From: Geobacter argillaceus
Lineage (GTDB): Bacteria > Desulfobacterota > Desulfuromonadia > Geobacterales > DSM-12255
Assembly (NCBI RefSeq): GCF_007830735.1
Contig: NZ_VLLN01000006.1
Location: 107,907-171,906, forward strand
DNA: 64,000 nucleotides
Direction: 5' to 3'
A program made the translations under genes and the position numbers. Shown here in pieces: positions 1 through 7,748 of the stretch. Under the pieces are notes generated by a model. The model was not told the origin of the DNA and made no database searches. It saw nothing but the letters and a program-made list of their open reading frames with translations. Each line of letters opens with the position of its first letter. Positions within the stretch are counted from its first letter, which is position 1.

Positions 1-1422
1 GATTCCCTCGGCGACCTGCGTGCCCAGTCCGAAGCCACGCTGTGCGGCGCGCGGCGCCTGCTGGCCCTGATGGACAAGTACGGCAAGGAGACGATCCTGC
101 TGGCGTTCGAGGAGGTGCAGAACTATGTGGAGCGGTATGCCCGCGGCCAGCTGAAAAAGCTCCCCAAGGGGACCTGGAGCGCCACGGACTTCATCGACCA
201 GGACCCGTCCGGGGAGGAAGGGCTGATACCGATCAAGGTCACCATGACCATCGAGGAAGACCGGGTGTTCTACGACTTTACCGGCACCCACGCCTCCATC
301 GGCTGCTTCCTGAACTCGACCTACAGCGCCTCGTTCTCGGGGGTGGTCGCCGGCACCAAGACCTTCTTCCCCGAACTCCCCCTCAATTCCGGTTTCTACC
401 GGATCATCGACGTCCATTTCCCGGAAGGGAGCGTTGTCAACGCCCCCTGGCCGGTGGCGGTGGCCGGTTACTGTTCGGGCAGCTATGAGAAGATCATGAA
501 CGCGATCTTCGCCCTCTGGTCGAACATCATCCCGGAACGGGCGCTGGCCTGCTCCTTCAACCTGGAGTACCTGCTTGTCGGCGGCTGGGACGGGCGGGAC
601 AAGTCCAACCGGCGCTATTTCATGAACTACGACTGGATGGCCGGCGGCTGGGGGGGGCGTAACGGCAGAGACGGCTCCAATGCAACCTCGCCCGTCTTCG
701 GGGTCGGCCTTGCCATCCAGTCGGTCGAGGCCCAGGAGCGGTTGAGCCCGGTGCTCACCAGCGAGCACCAGATCGAAACCGACTCCGGCGGTCCCGGCAA
801 ATATCGCGGCGGATGCGGTGTCCGCCGGGGCGGGAAGCTGACCAAGGTCGAGAAAGCGGTGATGTCGTACTGCTGCGACCGTTCTCGCTCCGTCACCTGG
901 GGGATCTGGGGCGGTCTGCCGTCACGACCCCATGGTGTCTCGCTGCTCCGTCAGGGCGCCGAGCAGGTGGAGTATCTCGGCGCCGTGTTCTCCAACGTCC
1001 CGGTAAAGGAAGGGGATCTGTTCAGCCGGCCTTCGTCGGGCGGCGGCGGGTTGGGCGATCCGCTGGAACGGGCGCCCCAGGCCGTGCTCGACGATGTCAT
1101 CGACGGGTACGTGAGTGTGGCCCGGGCCCGTACCGATTACGGCGTGGTGATAACCGCTGTCACCCCCGAGCTCAATGACTACCGCGTCGATCTCGATGCC
1201 ACGGCCAGGGCACGTGCCGACATCCGGGCGACCCGCGACGCACTGCTGACGATGGATCCGCTCACCGTTGCCGAAAAATTCCGGGCAGGGGAGATCGATA
1301 CCCTCGATGTGATCCGCCAGTACGGGGTCATCTGCAACTGGAACGACCGGACGCTCCTGCCGAAAACCACCAGCCAGTTTCGCGAGGCTCTCGCCGCAAG
1401 ACGAAAGCCGCCAAAGCTGTAA
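1..1422 (+). CDS. Hydantoinase B / oxoprolinase family protein (5'-partial)
   Basis: The reading frame is open from base 1, so the start lies outside the window; 473 residues are visible. The first visible residues contain GDLRAQ, a conserved signature of HyuB-type subunits, and the Gly-rich stretch DSGGPGKYRGGCGVRRGG (near visible residue 260) is the other family hallmark. HyuB proteins work with a HyuA partner in ATP-dependent opening of cyclic amides (5-oxoproline, N-methylhydantoin) or in carboxylation of ketones such as acetone and acetophenone; the substrate cannot be told from sequence. The partner would be expected upstream. The NCS1 permease and Tsx-like channel that follow on the same strand suggest a hydantoin, pyrimidine or similar ring substrate. 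Confidence 0.88.
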   Translation, partial: DSLGDLRAQSEATLCGARRLLALMDKYGKETILLAFEEVQNYVERYARGQLKKLPKGTWSATDFIDQDPSGEEGLIPIKVTMTIEEDRVFYDFTGTHASIGCFLNSTYSASFSGVVAGTKTFFPELPLNSGFYRIIDVHFPEGSVVNAPWPVAVAGYCSGSYEKIMNAIFALWSNIIPERALACSFNLEYLLVGGWDGRDKSNRRYFMNYDWMAGGWGGRNGRDGSNATSPVFGVGLAIQSVEAQERLSPVLTSEHQIETDSGGPGKYRGGCGVRRGGKLTKVEKAVMSYCCDRSRSVTWGIWGGLPSRPHGVSLLRQGAEQVEYLGAVFSNVPVKEGDLFSRPSSGGGGLGDPLERAPQAVLDDVIDGYVSVARARTDYGVVITAVTPELNDYRVDLDATARARADIRATRDALLTMDPLTVAEKFRAGEIDTLDVIRQYGVICNWNDRTLLPKTTSQFREALAARRKPPKL

Positions 1423-1463
1423 CCATTCCATAGCACAGTCCCGTTTGCGGTAATCAGGCGTAA

Positions 1464-1512
1464 TGGGCATTCAAATCAATCAGTTATGACAACGGATTGA
1501 TTTGAATGCCCA
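1464..1512. terminator. 18-bp perfect inverted repeat after the hydantoinase gene
   Basis: Arms TGGGCATTCAAATCAATC (1464-1481) and its exact reverse complement (1495-1512) enclose 13 bases. There is no T-run after either arm, so this is not a textbook intrinsic terminator; it may be a processing hairpin or a terminator of other type, or an operator for the permease gene 108 bases downstream. Confidence 0.5.
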
Positions 1513-1619
1513 GGCGGACACTCTAGCTTTGTGCCCGGTTCCGGCAGTTGGCATACAGAACAGTCTCTGTGGGAGGGAACAAAGGAAGTCAAATCGTTGG
1601 TTAATTCAGGGAGGATCCA

Positions 1620-2963
1620 ATGGCACAAAAAATCGTAGCAGCCAGTGAAGCGGAATTAGATTATTCATGCAACCCGGTGCCGGAAAACGGGCGAATGTCG
1701 CCGTTTTCGCTCACCATGGCGTGGTGGAGCTGTTGCAGCGCCATGTTTTACGTGGTCGTTGCCGCTACCCTTGCGGCGGGGTTCGGCACCGTCAATACGC
1801 TCATCGGTATCGGCCTGTCGGTTGTCACCTATGCGGCGGTCAATGCGGTGATCAGCCGGTATGCCATCCGTACCGGATCGTCGGTGTCGCTGTTCTCGCG
1901 CATTCTGTTCGGGAGATCGGGCTCCGCCCTGGCCACGCTGATCTTTGCGGCAACAGCGGTCTACTATGCCGTGTTTGAAGGGTCGGTGATGGCACTGGCC
2001 GCGACCTTTCTCTTCTCAGGCCTGAGCTACAAGGTTGCCGCTCTGCTCGTGGTCCTGTACAGCGTGCCGCTCATCTTCGGGAGCGTCCAGCACTGGCTGG
2101 ACAAGTTCAACGGCATCCTGCTTCCGGTGTACCTGCTCGGGCTTGCCGCTTCGGTAGGGCTGGCAATCAGCAAGTATGGGTACAGCAACGCCTGGTTGAT
2201 GGCGGTGCCCAAAGGCGGCGCCCCGGCAATGGGGTGGTGGGATGTCTATGTGGCGTACATGGGGGTGTGGATTCTCATGATGTACTGCTTTGATTACGCC
2301 CGATTCGGCAAGAAATCCGATGAGGGGTATCACTCCCGCTTCAACTTCGGTGCTCCGTTCTACCTCATGTCGTTCCTGGTTGGCGGGCTCGCTGGCATCT
2401 TCCTGGTGCAGACCATCCCGATTGAAGGCGCCCTTTCCGAGGTGTCGGCCGTCAAAGCCATCATCATGATGATGGGGGGCTTCGGACTGCTGTTCGTATG
2501 GTCTACCCAAACACGTATCAACACGGCGAACTTCTATCTGGCCGCGGTCAACTTCGAAGCGCTGGGGAAGATGATCTTCGGTCGGCACATTTCAAAATAT
2601 TTCTGGGCAGTCATGGTCGGCGCGATCGTCTATACGCTGATGCTTCTGGACGTATTCAGCTACCTGCTCAAGGCGCTGGCCTATCAGGGGATCTTTGTGG
2701 TGGCCTGGGTGGCCATTGCTTTGGCCTACATGCTGAACGATGCGAAAACAGAGCATCCGGAAGAAGGCTCCAAGGGTGACAGTGAGTATCCGGCATACAA
2801 CTCGCGCGGGCTGGCCGCCTGGTTCGGCTCGGTGATCGTCGGTATTGTGATGATGAACATTCCGGCTGTAGCGTCCTTCTCGTCGCCATGCAGCGCCATC
2901 GCCGGCTTTGGCCTCTACCTGGCGCTCAGACCGAGGGGAAACGCGGTTCCCGCAAGCGCATAG
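1620..2963 (+). CDS. NCS1-family permease (cytosine/purine/hydantoin type)
   Basis: A 447-residue inner-membrane protein with about twelve hydrophobic segments, the usual size for nucleobase:cation symporter-1 proteins (CodB, PucI, Mhp1 families). The N-terminal part reads SPFSLTMAWWSCCSAMFYVVVAATLAAGFG, typical of the first helix of the family, and FGSVQHWLDKFNGILLP fits the central region. GGGAGG lies 7-8 bases before the ATG. It follows the hydantoinase-B gene and precedes a Tsx-like channel on the same strand, so transport of a cyclic ureide or nucleobase that feeds the hydantoinase is the likely role. The exact substrate is an inference. Confidence 0.85.
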   Translation: MAQKIVAASEAELDYSCNPVPENGRMSPFSLTMAWWSCCSAMFYVVVAATLAAGFGTVNTLIGIGLSVVTYAAVNAVISRYAIRTGSSVSLFSRILFGRSGSALATLIFAATAVYYAVFEGSVMALAATFLFSGLSYKVAALLVVLYSVPLIFGSVQHWLDKFNGILLPVYLLGLAASVGLAISKYGYSNAWLMAVPKGGAPAMGWWDVYVAYMGVWILMMYCFDYARFGKKSDEGYHSRFNFGAPFYLMSFLVGGLAGIFLVQTIPIEGALSEVSAVKAIIMMMGGFGLLFVWSTQTRINTANFYLAAVNFEALGKMIFGRHISKYFWAVMVGAIVYTLMLLDVFSYLLKALAYQGIFVVAWVAIALAYMLNDAKTEHPEEGSKGDSEYPAYNSRGLAAWFGSVIVGIVMMNIPAVASFSSPCSAIAGFGLYLALRPRGNAVPASA

Positions 2964-2986
2964 ACAAGCACCCCTCACCCCGGTCG

Positions 2987-3001
2987 GCTCCCTCAGGGAG
3001 C
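2987..3001 (+). other. Small hairpin between permease and channel genes
   Basis: GCTCCC-TCA-GGGAGC is a perfect 6-bp stem with a 3-base loop in the 102-base gap. A short TTTT lies 10 bases on. It could partly uncouple the two genes, but it is weak as a terminator. Confidence 0.3.
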
Positions 3002-3065
3002 GGGAATGTTTTGACGCTATAGCTGAAGATCAGCGCTAATCGAATATCACGATAAGGAGAAAGAG

Positions 3066-3851
3066 ATGAACGATAGCATGATGAGAATTGGGGTCCGGAT
3101 TGTTGCGGTCTGTATTGTGAGTTGCGCACTGTCGCTGTTGGCTGGTCCAAGCCAGGCGGAAGAGTTTTCATGTACCGACCTGCAAGTCCTTTACACGCCA
3201 TTCCTGGACAAGGGTGATCCCGACCTGGGCAACGGCATATTCACAAGCAGCAACAGGCTCACCGCGGCCAGGCTCGAGCACTACGGGACTTGGAAATACG
3301 GGGACAACTTCTTTAGCGTTGACCTTACCGAGGGTAGCAAGGTCGGGGGGAGCGGCTCGGGTTCCTTTGGCAGCGATACGGCGGCGCACCTGTTCCTCGT
3401 CTACGTGCCGCGGTTCAGCCTGACAAAAATAGCCAACAAACCCCTTAGCGGTTTCGTCAAGGACGTGTACCTGGCGGGACGACTGGAGCGCGCCAGTTAC
3501 GGCAGCTACACGGCGGAAAACATAGGCGTCTCGTTCGACCTGAAGATCCCCGGCACGGTCTTTTTCGAACAGGATTTCTACGCCCGCAAAACGAATTATG
3601 ACAAAGGGGTGGAATTCCTTTCCCGGACCGTCTGGCTGGCACCGTTTGCGGTTGGTCCGGTGGGGCTGCATTTCGATGGTCTTGCCCTGGTAAAGACGAC
3701 TGATAACGGCGTCAATGCCTTCACGCAACTGGATTTTCTGGCTGATCTGTTGAAAAACGGCCGACTTCAGGCAGGTATCCGCCTAGAGTCGGCGTACTAC
3801 AAGCATTACGACAGAAACACTCCCTACCTGATGGTGAAGTGGGTGTTCTGA
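3066..3851 (+). CDS. Tsx-like outer-membrane channel protein
   Basis: A 261-residue protein with a signal peptide ending near SQAEEF (cleavage about residue 31), alternating beta-strand patterns throughout, and a C-terminal KWVF, the aromatic end used by outer-membrane barrel proteins. Length and the features LEHYGTWKYGDNFFSVDLT and MVKWVF fit the nucleoside-specific channel (Tsx/OmpK) family. AAGGAGAAAGAG precedes the ATG. It is the third gene of the hydantoinase-permease run and would let the substrate across the outer membrane. Substrate specificity cannot be read off. Confidence 0.78.
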   Translation: MNDSMMRIGVRIVAVCIVSCALSLLAGPSQAEEFSCTDLQVLYTPFLDKGDPDLGNGIFTSSNRLTAARLEHYGTWKYGDNFFSVDLTEGSKVGGSGSGSFGSDTAAHLFLVYVPRFSLTKIANKPLSGFVKDVYLAGRLERASYGSYTAENIGVSFDLKIPGTVFFEQDFYARKTNYDKGVEFLSRTVWLAPFAVGPVGLHFDGLALVKTTDNGVNAFTQLDFLADLLKNGRLQAGIRLESAYYKHYDRNTPYLMVKWVF

Positions 3852-3881
3852 TCCTGCCCATCAGCAGTTACGTTGTTCGAT

Positions 3882-3934
3882 GGGCCGTGTGGCAGCGGGC
3901 CGTATTGCCGTCCCGGCCACACGGCCCGCTGCCC
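3882..3934. terminator. Nested inverted repeats after the Tsx-like gene
   Basis: Two mutually exclusive hairpins overlap here: GGGCCGTGTGGC (3882-3893) with GCCACACGGCCC (3916-3927), and GGCAGCGGGCCGT (3891-3903) with ACGGCCCGCTGCC (3921-3933). The site lies between the convergent ends of the channel gene and merR. No long T-run follows. Confidence 0.5.
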
Positions 3935-4010
3935 GGATTCAGTGGTGATTTACGGATGTAGCGTGAGATAACGCAGTGGAGACACTGTTCGGGAGAGGGG
4001 AGGGGGGGAG

Positions 4011-4409
4011 CTATTTCACCAGTTGGTACTGATCTACGATTCTCGTGCGATACTCGGAAATATCCTTTTCCAGCCGCTGCAGGGTCGCTATTTTATCCTT
4101 GATGCTGTTCAGGTGAGTATCCAGCAGTTCCGTCAGCCGCGGCATGATCTTGTCCGGGATTCGATCCTCCCGGTTGTACAGCTCCGCCAGCTCCTTCATT
4201 TCGTCCAGGGTCAGCCCCAGGGTCTTCAGCCGCAGCACGAACTTGAACCGCTTCAGGTCTTTCTTCTCGTAGTAGCGCACCCCTCCCTCGGTCCTCTTGG
4301 GCGGCTCGACCAGACCGATCTTTTCGTACAGGCGGATGGTCCTTGACGTTATCCCCAGAGATTCGGAAAGATCGCTTATCTGCATGTGCTCTTCATTGCT
4401 CAGTCTCAT
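4011..4409 (-). CDS. MerR-family transcriptional regulator
   Basis: A 132-residue protein: an N-terminal winged helix (QISDLSESLGITSRTIRLYEKIGLVEPPKRTEGGVRYY) typical of MerR proteins, then a long helix for dimerisation. No C-terminal Cys cluster for metal binding is seen, so a metal sensor is unlikely. The ATG at 4409 is chosen over a TTG at 4427 because GAGG lies 7 bases before it. MerR relatives of the LiuR kind control acyl-CoA oxidation and ETF genes in proteobacteria; the divergent etfBA fits that. Its own leader has a degenerate copy of the palindrome found at the etfB promoter, suggesting autoregulation. Confidence 0.85.
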   Translation of the reverse strand: MRLSNEEHMQISDLSESLGITSRTIRLYEKIGLVEPPKRTEGGVRYYEKKDLKRFKFVLRLKTLGLTLDEMKELAELYNREDRIPDKIMPRLTELLDTHLNSIKDKIATLQRLEKDISEYRTRIVDQYQLVK

Positions 4410-4411
4410 AC

Positions 4412-4457
4412 TTAACCTCAATGTCAATTAGTATCCTGCAAACCATTTCATTGTCAA
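4412..4457 (-). promoter_or_regulatory. merR promoter and probable operator
   Basis: On the minus strand TTGACA (4457-4452), a 16-base spacer and GATACT (4435-4430) form a good sigma-70 promoter. Immediately downstream, overlapping the ribosome site, TTAACCTCAATGTCAA (plus strand 4412-4427) matches the etfB palindrome TTGACACCAGTGTCAA at 12 of 16 positions. Confidence 0.55.
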
Positions 4458-4467
4458 GGTCAAATCT

Positions 4468-4482
4468 CGTTAGGACCTAACG
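4468..4482. promoter_or_regulatory. 15-bp palindrome between merR and etfB
   Basis: CGTTAGGACCTAACG is a perfect palindrome around a single central A. It sits upstream of the merR -35 element and unlike the other two sites does not carry the TTGAC half-site, so it may bind a different protein. Confidence 0.4.
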
Positions 4483-4569
4483 TATAGCGAATTATGCGGG
4501 GATAACACGGCATTTTAACTCATGGGGCAAAGGACCTGAAGAAATATTTATAATGACGTTATTTAACTC

Positions 4570-4600
4570 CTTGACACCAGTGTCAAGTGTCGGTTATAAA
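4570..4600 (+). promoter_or_regulatory. etfB promoter with palindromic operator in the spacer
   Basis: TTGACA (4571-4576) and TATAAA (4595-4600) are 18 bases apart. The perfect palindrome CTTGACACCAGTGTCAAG (4570-4587) covers the -35 and the first part of the spacer. A long spacer with a palindrome between the boxes is the arrangement used by MerR-family regulators, whose gene lies next door. Confidence 0.65.
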
Positions 4601-4697
4601 ATAGGTACTCGAATACTGATTTATGATTTGATGAATTTATAATTGGTAGCACATTAAAAGTCTGTCTGGATAGAAGGCCATATCAAGGGAGGAATGT

Positions 4698-5474
4698 ATG
4701 AAGATTCTAGTCTGCATCAAGCAGGTACCGGACATGGAGTCCCGGTTCAAGCCCAACAGCCAGGGTGTCTGGTATGACGAAGCCGATCTGGCCTGGCGCA
4801 TGAACGAATACGACGAATACGCCGTCGAGCAGGCAGTGCAGCTGAAAGAACAGCTGGGTGACGCCCCCGAGATCACGGTCCTGTCCATCGGCCCGGACCG
4901 GGTGGGCGAGGCGATCAAGAAGGCGTTGGCCATGGGGTGCGACCGGGCCGCCCATATCCAGGACCCGGCTGCAGCCACCAAGGACCCGTGGCAGATTGCC
5001 TCCATCATTGCAGCCTATGCCAAGGATCAGGGATTCGACCTGATCTTCACCGGCCTGCAGTCCCAGGACCGGGGCTCGTCCCAGGTAGGGGTAACGGTGG
5101 CCGAGATTCTCGGTCTCTCCTGCACCACCACCATTGTCGGCTTTGCCTACGATAACGGCACCATCACCGCCAAGCGGGAGCTGGAAGGCGGCATCAAGGG
5201 CGTGGTGAAGCTGAAGACCCCGGCCGTGGTCACCTGCCAGCTGGGTCTGAACGTTCCCCGCTACCCGACGTTGCCCAACATCATGAAGGCCAAGAAAAAG
5301 GAGATCCAGGCGGTTCCGGTCGGCGATCTCCTCAAGGACGAGGCGCTGGCCGCCACGGCGAGCTTCCATGCCCCGGCCAAGAAGGGTGGCGGCATCGTTC
5401 TCGAAGGCGATGTGGGTGCCCTGGTCGACCAGTTGGTGAACATTCTTAAAGACAAGACTGCGGTCTTAAGGTAG
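4698..5474 (+). CDS. etfB: Electron transfer flavoprotein beta subunit
   Basis: 258 residues, the usual EtfB size, starting MKILVCIKQVPDMESRF as in ETF beta subunits, with the nucleotide-site region TGLQSQDRGSSQVGVTVAEILGL in the middle and a closing PRYPTLPNIMKAKKK motif. EtfAB is a soluble FAD heterodimer that accepts electrons from acyl-CoA (or similar) dehydrogenases and passes them to a quinone oxidoreductase. GGGAGG lies before the ATG; etfA begins 11 bases after the stop. Expression is probably set by the divergent MerR protein. No dehydrogenase gene is adjacent, so the partner enzyme is unknown. Confidence 0.95.
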   Translation: MKILVCIKQVPDMESRFKPNSQGVWYDEADLAWRMNEYDEYAVEQAVQLKEQLGDAPEITVLSIGPDRVGEAIKKALAMGCDRAAHIQDPAAATKDPWQIASIIAAYAKDQGFDLIFTGLQSQDRGSSQVGVTVAEILGLSCTTTIVGFAYDNGTITAKRELEGGIKGVVKLKTPAVVTCQLGLNVPRYPTLPNIMKAKKKEIQAVPVGDLLKDEALAATASFHAPAKKGGGIVLEGDVGALVDQLVNILKDKTAVLR

Positions 5475-5484
5475 GGGGGACGAC

Positions 5485-6396
5485 ATGAAAGCATTACTCG
5501 TTGGCGAATACCGGGAAGGACAGCTCCTGGAATCAACCTATGAACTACTCGGCTTTGCCGGCCAGCTCGGCGCCGATACCGCCATGCTGCTGGTTGGTTC
5601 CAGCAGCCAGCTCCCGGCCTATGGCGGCACCCTGTACCTGGCCGATGTGGCGGCGTGCGGCGAATACAACCCGGACCTGCACAAGAAGCTGATCCTCGAC
5701 ACCGTGGCCAAGGAAAACCCTGACTACGTCGTCTTCCTGCACTCGTCCTACGGCTGGGACCTGGCTCCCCGCGTTGCCGCACAGCTCAAAGTGGCCCAGG
5801 TCTCCGAGATCACCGGCCTCGTCGACGGCGGCTTCGAAGTCGGCGCCTGCAACGCCAAGATGCGCCGTACCGTCAAGCCGGCCACGGCCAAGGCGGTCCT
5901 GACCATCCAGGCCGGCGCCTTCCCGGTTGCCCAGCCCGGCGGAACTCCGCAGGTCCAGCAGTTGAGCGCGGCAGGGGGAAACGGGGTCGAATTTGTCGGC
6001 TATGAGCCGGCCGAAGCCAAAGACGTCGACCTGACCCGGGCCGAGATCATCGTCAGCGCCGGACGCGGCATCGGCAAGAAAGACAATGTGCCGGTCATCG
6101 CCGCCCTGGCCAAGGCGTTCGGCGGGGAACTGGGCGCAAGCCGTCCGGTGGTGGACGCCGGCTGGGTGGAGCACAGCCATCAGGTAGGGACCACCGGCCA
6201 GACGGTCAGCCCGAAACTGTACGTTGCCTGCGGCATCTCCGGTGCCATCCAGCACCTGGCCGGGATGAAGAAGTCCGACTTCGTGGTGGCGATCAACAAG
6301 GACAAGGATGCCCCGATCGGCGAGATCGCCGACGTGCTCGTGGTTGCCGACGTCCTGCAGTTCGTGCCGGCATTGACCGCCAAGCTGGCAAAGTAG
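5485..6396 (+). CDS. etfA: Electron transfer flavoprotein alpha subunit
   Basis: 303 residues, slightly short for EtfA but complete. The C-terminal FAD domain is clear: SAGRGIG (about residue 190), [31 protein letters not shown] signature split across the FAD site, and [16 protein letters not shown], followed by INKDKDAPI. There is no N-terminal ferredoxin extension of the kind seen in bifurcating EtfA proteins, so a conventional role in electron transfer is more likely. It pairs with etfB upstream and ends in a strong terminator. Confidence 0.94.
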   Translation: MKALLVGEYREGQLLESTYELLGFAGQLGADTAMLLVGSSSQLPAYGGTLYLADVAACGEYNPDLHKKLILDTVAKENPDYVVFLHSSYGWDLAPRVAAQLKVAQVSEITGLVDGGFEVGACNAKMRRTVKPATAKAVLTIQAGAFPVAQPGGTPQVQQLSAAGGNGVEFVGYEPAEAKDVDLTRAEIIVSAGRGIGKKDNVPVIAALAKAFGGELGASRPVVDAGWVEHSHQVGTTGQTVSPKLYVACGISGAIQHLAGMKKSDFVVAINKDKDAPIGEIADVLVVADVLQFVPALTAKLAK

Positions 6397-6447
6397 TCCG
6401 ATCCAATTCCTGAGCAGTCGGTTCAGGGCAGCACCATGTACCTTCTC

Positions 6448-6482
6448 GACCTCCGGGGGTTCCACCTCGGAGGTCTTTTTTT
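6448..6482 (+). terminator. Intrinsic terminator of etfBA
   Basis: GACCTCCG (6448-6455) pairs with CGGAGGTC (6468-6475), followed by seven T. Confidence 0.9.
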
Positions 6483-6560
6483 GCCGATTGTAATTTTTTT
6501 TTTCGGACAAACCGCCCCGCACCCACCTCATCACTCATTTCCTCCCCCAAAACCCACAAC

Positions 6561-6652
6561 TGCAACATTTTGTTACAGTTATCCGTAAACCCCCATCAAT
6601 AGGCGCATCACAAGGCCAAGTGTAACATATTGTTACATCACATTTTGTTACA
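6561..6652. promoter_or_regulatory. Cluster of TGTAACA/TGTTACA palindromes (possible enhancer sites)
   Basis: TGTAACATATTGTTACA (6621-6637) is a perfect 7-3-7 palindrome. TGCAACATTTTGTTACA (6561-6577) is the same with one mismatch, and a third TGTTACA half-site lies at 6646-6652. They sit about 65-150 bases upstream of a sigma-54-like promoter, which is where enhancer-binding activators bind. The regulator is not identified. Confidence 0.6.
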
Positions 6653-6702
6653 CCTCATGTCGTAACCCCATATAACCAGCTGATATTGCGCACAAATTAA
6701 AA

Positions 6703-6719
6703 TGGCACGGAAATTGGTA
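6703..6719 (+). promoter_or_regulatory. Sigma-54-like promoter
   Basis: TGGCACGGAAATTGGTA matches the -24/-12 consensus (TGGCACG, four bases, TTGC) except for G instead of C in the -12 element; the spacing of the two GG dinucleotides is right. It lies 63 bases before the next gene. The mismatch lowers certainty. Confidence 0.55.
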
Positions 6720-6781
6720 TAGAGAGGATTGATCGCTGACCGTTGCAGATCGTTTCAATACCTATCAAGAGGAAACCCAAT

Positions 6782-7255
6782 ATGCTCCAGAGTACGAACT
6801 CCACCCTGCCGCGCACTACCGTTGCCCATGAAGATGGCAAATCCTACCTCTATTTGATTTTCGACACCTTTGATCCCGTGAGGCTGCATGCCTCGACCCT
6901 CAAACCGGACATGGTGGAACGGGTGATCCTGATCCAGGATCTGAATGACCGGAACCGATTGTATGCCCTCCTGGCGACATTCAAGCGCAGCCTGGCTGTT
7001 CTGGTTCCTGCCGGCGCCCTTCATCTCGATCCTGACCATCCGCACCGGCACAACCTTGATGCCTTCCGCGACTGGCTGGACATGCATGTGATCGACAAAC
7101 GGGAGCTCCGTTTTGCGGAGCCGGAGAGTTATGAACGGATTGTTACCCAGGGGGTGGTCCGTCGCACTGATTTTTCCAGCCGGGAAGACAGCGAAATAAG
7201 GCGACAGTTCAACGGCTGGAGGTTGGGGGGCAGACTCTCGTGCATAAGCGTGTGA
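6782..7255 (+). CDS. Hypothetical protein, 157 aa
   Basis: Not recognised. The ATG at 6782 is chosen because AAGAGGAAA lies 7-12 bases before it; an upstream in-frame start would run back towards the promoter. The protein is soluble, without signal peptide or membrane segments, rich in Arg, Asp and Leu, with a compact mixed pattern (YLYLIFDTFDPVRL, RVILIQDLNDRNRLYALLATFKRSLAVLVPAG) that looks like an alpha/beta fold, and a Cys near the C-terminus. It is the first gene behind the sigma-54-like promoter and is followed 101 bases later by another small unknown gene on the same strand. Function unknown; it may be linked to the radical SAM locus only by position. Confidence 0.65.
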   Translation: MLQSTNSTLPRTTVAHEDGKSYLYLIFDTFDPVRLHASTLKPDMVERVILIQDLNDRNRLYALLATFKRSLAVLVPAGALHLDPDHPHRHNLDAFRDWLDMHVIDKRELRFAEPESYERIVTQGVVRRTDFSSREDSEIRRQFNGWRLGGRLSCISV

Positions 7256-7356
7256 AGGGGGAGCAGAAGGCATTACATGCTGAATGACATTACCGTATCT
7301 TTTGGATGGAGCAAACGCCATCCCTACCTATATAGATTGACAACTTGGAGGCAACA

Positions 7357-7674
7357 ATGAACAAGCAGTACGAAATGGTCACCAGCCTGCAACACATGTT
7401 TCATCCCAACACCATCGGCGATGTCCGGAGACTGAAGCTGGAGTTCCTGATCTACCGGCTCAAGCGGTTGCTGTTGGCGCGGGAACGGTACGGTTACGAG
7501 GAGATGGAAATGATCTGCCCCATGCACGAACTGGAAGAGATGAAGACGCTGTTTGCCCGGATGGATGCACTTCCCGACGCGTTGGAACAGTTGGAAAACG
7601 GCTTCAGGAAGATCATTGCGCGCATGGATTCGCTGGACCTGCCGGCTGACTGTAATTCCGGGGTCAACTGCTGA
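7357..7674 (+). CDS. Hypothetical helical protein, 105 aa
   Basis: Not recognised. The start is the ATG at 7357, with GGAGG seven bases upstream; a TTG four codons earlier overlaps that site. Almost the whole protein is predicted helical from its pattern of Leu, Glu, Arg and Met (RRLKLEFLIYRLKRLLLARERYGYEEMEM; LEEMKTLFARMDALPDALEQLENGF), suggesting a helical bundle or a coiled-coil adaptor. It ends in a small Cys-containing tail (DCNSGVNC). It converges with the radical SAM maturase, whose stop is 75 bases away. It probably belongs with the 157-residue protein upstream under sigma-54 control. Confidence 0.6.
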   Translation: MNKQYEMVTSLQHMFHPNTIGDVRRLKLEFLIYRLKRLLLARERYGYEEMEMICPMHELEEMKTLFARMDALPDALEQLENGFRKIIARMDSLDLPADCNSGVNC

Positions 7675-7748
7675 TCACCATGCGCCGGTTCCCGTCCGAA
7701 CAACGATCCATTCCACCCGTGCCAGCCGGCAACGGTCCGGCCGTTGGA

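Noticed and set aside
6621..6637. NifA-type upstream site (TGT-N10-ACA)
   Set aside because: The outer bases are spaced by eleven rather than ten, and no nitrogen-fixation gene is near.
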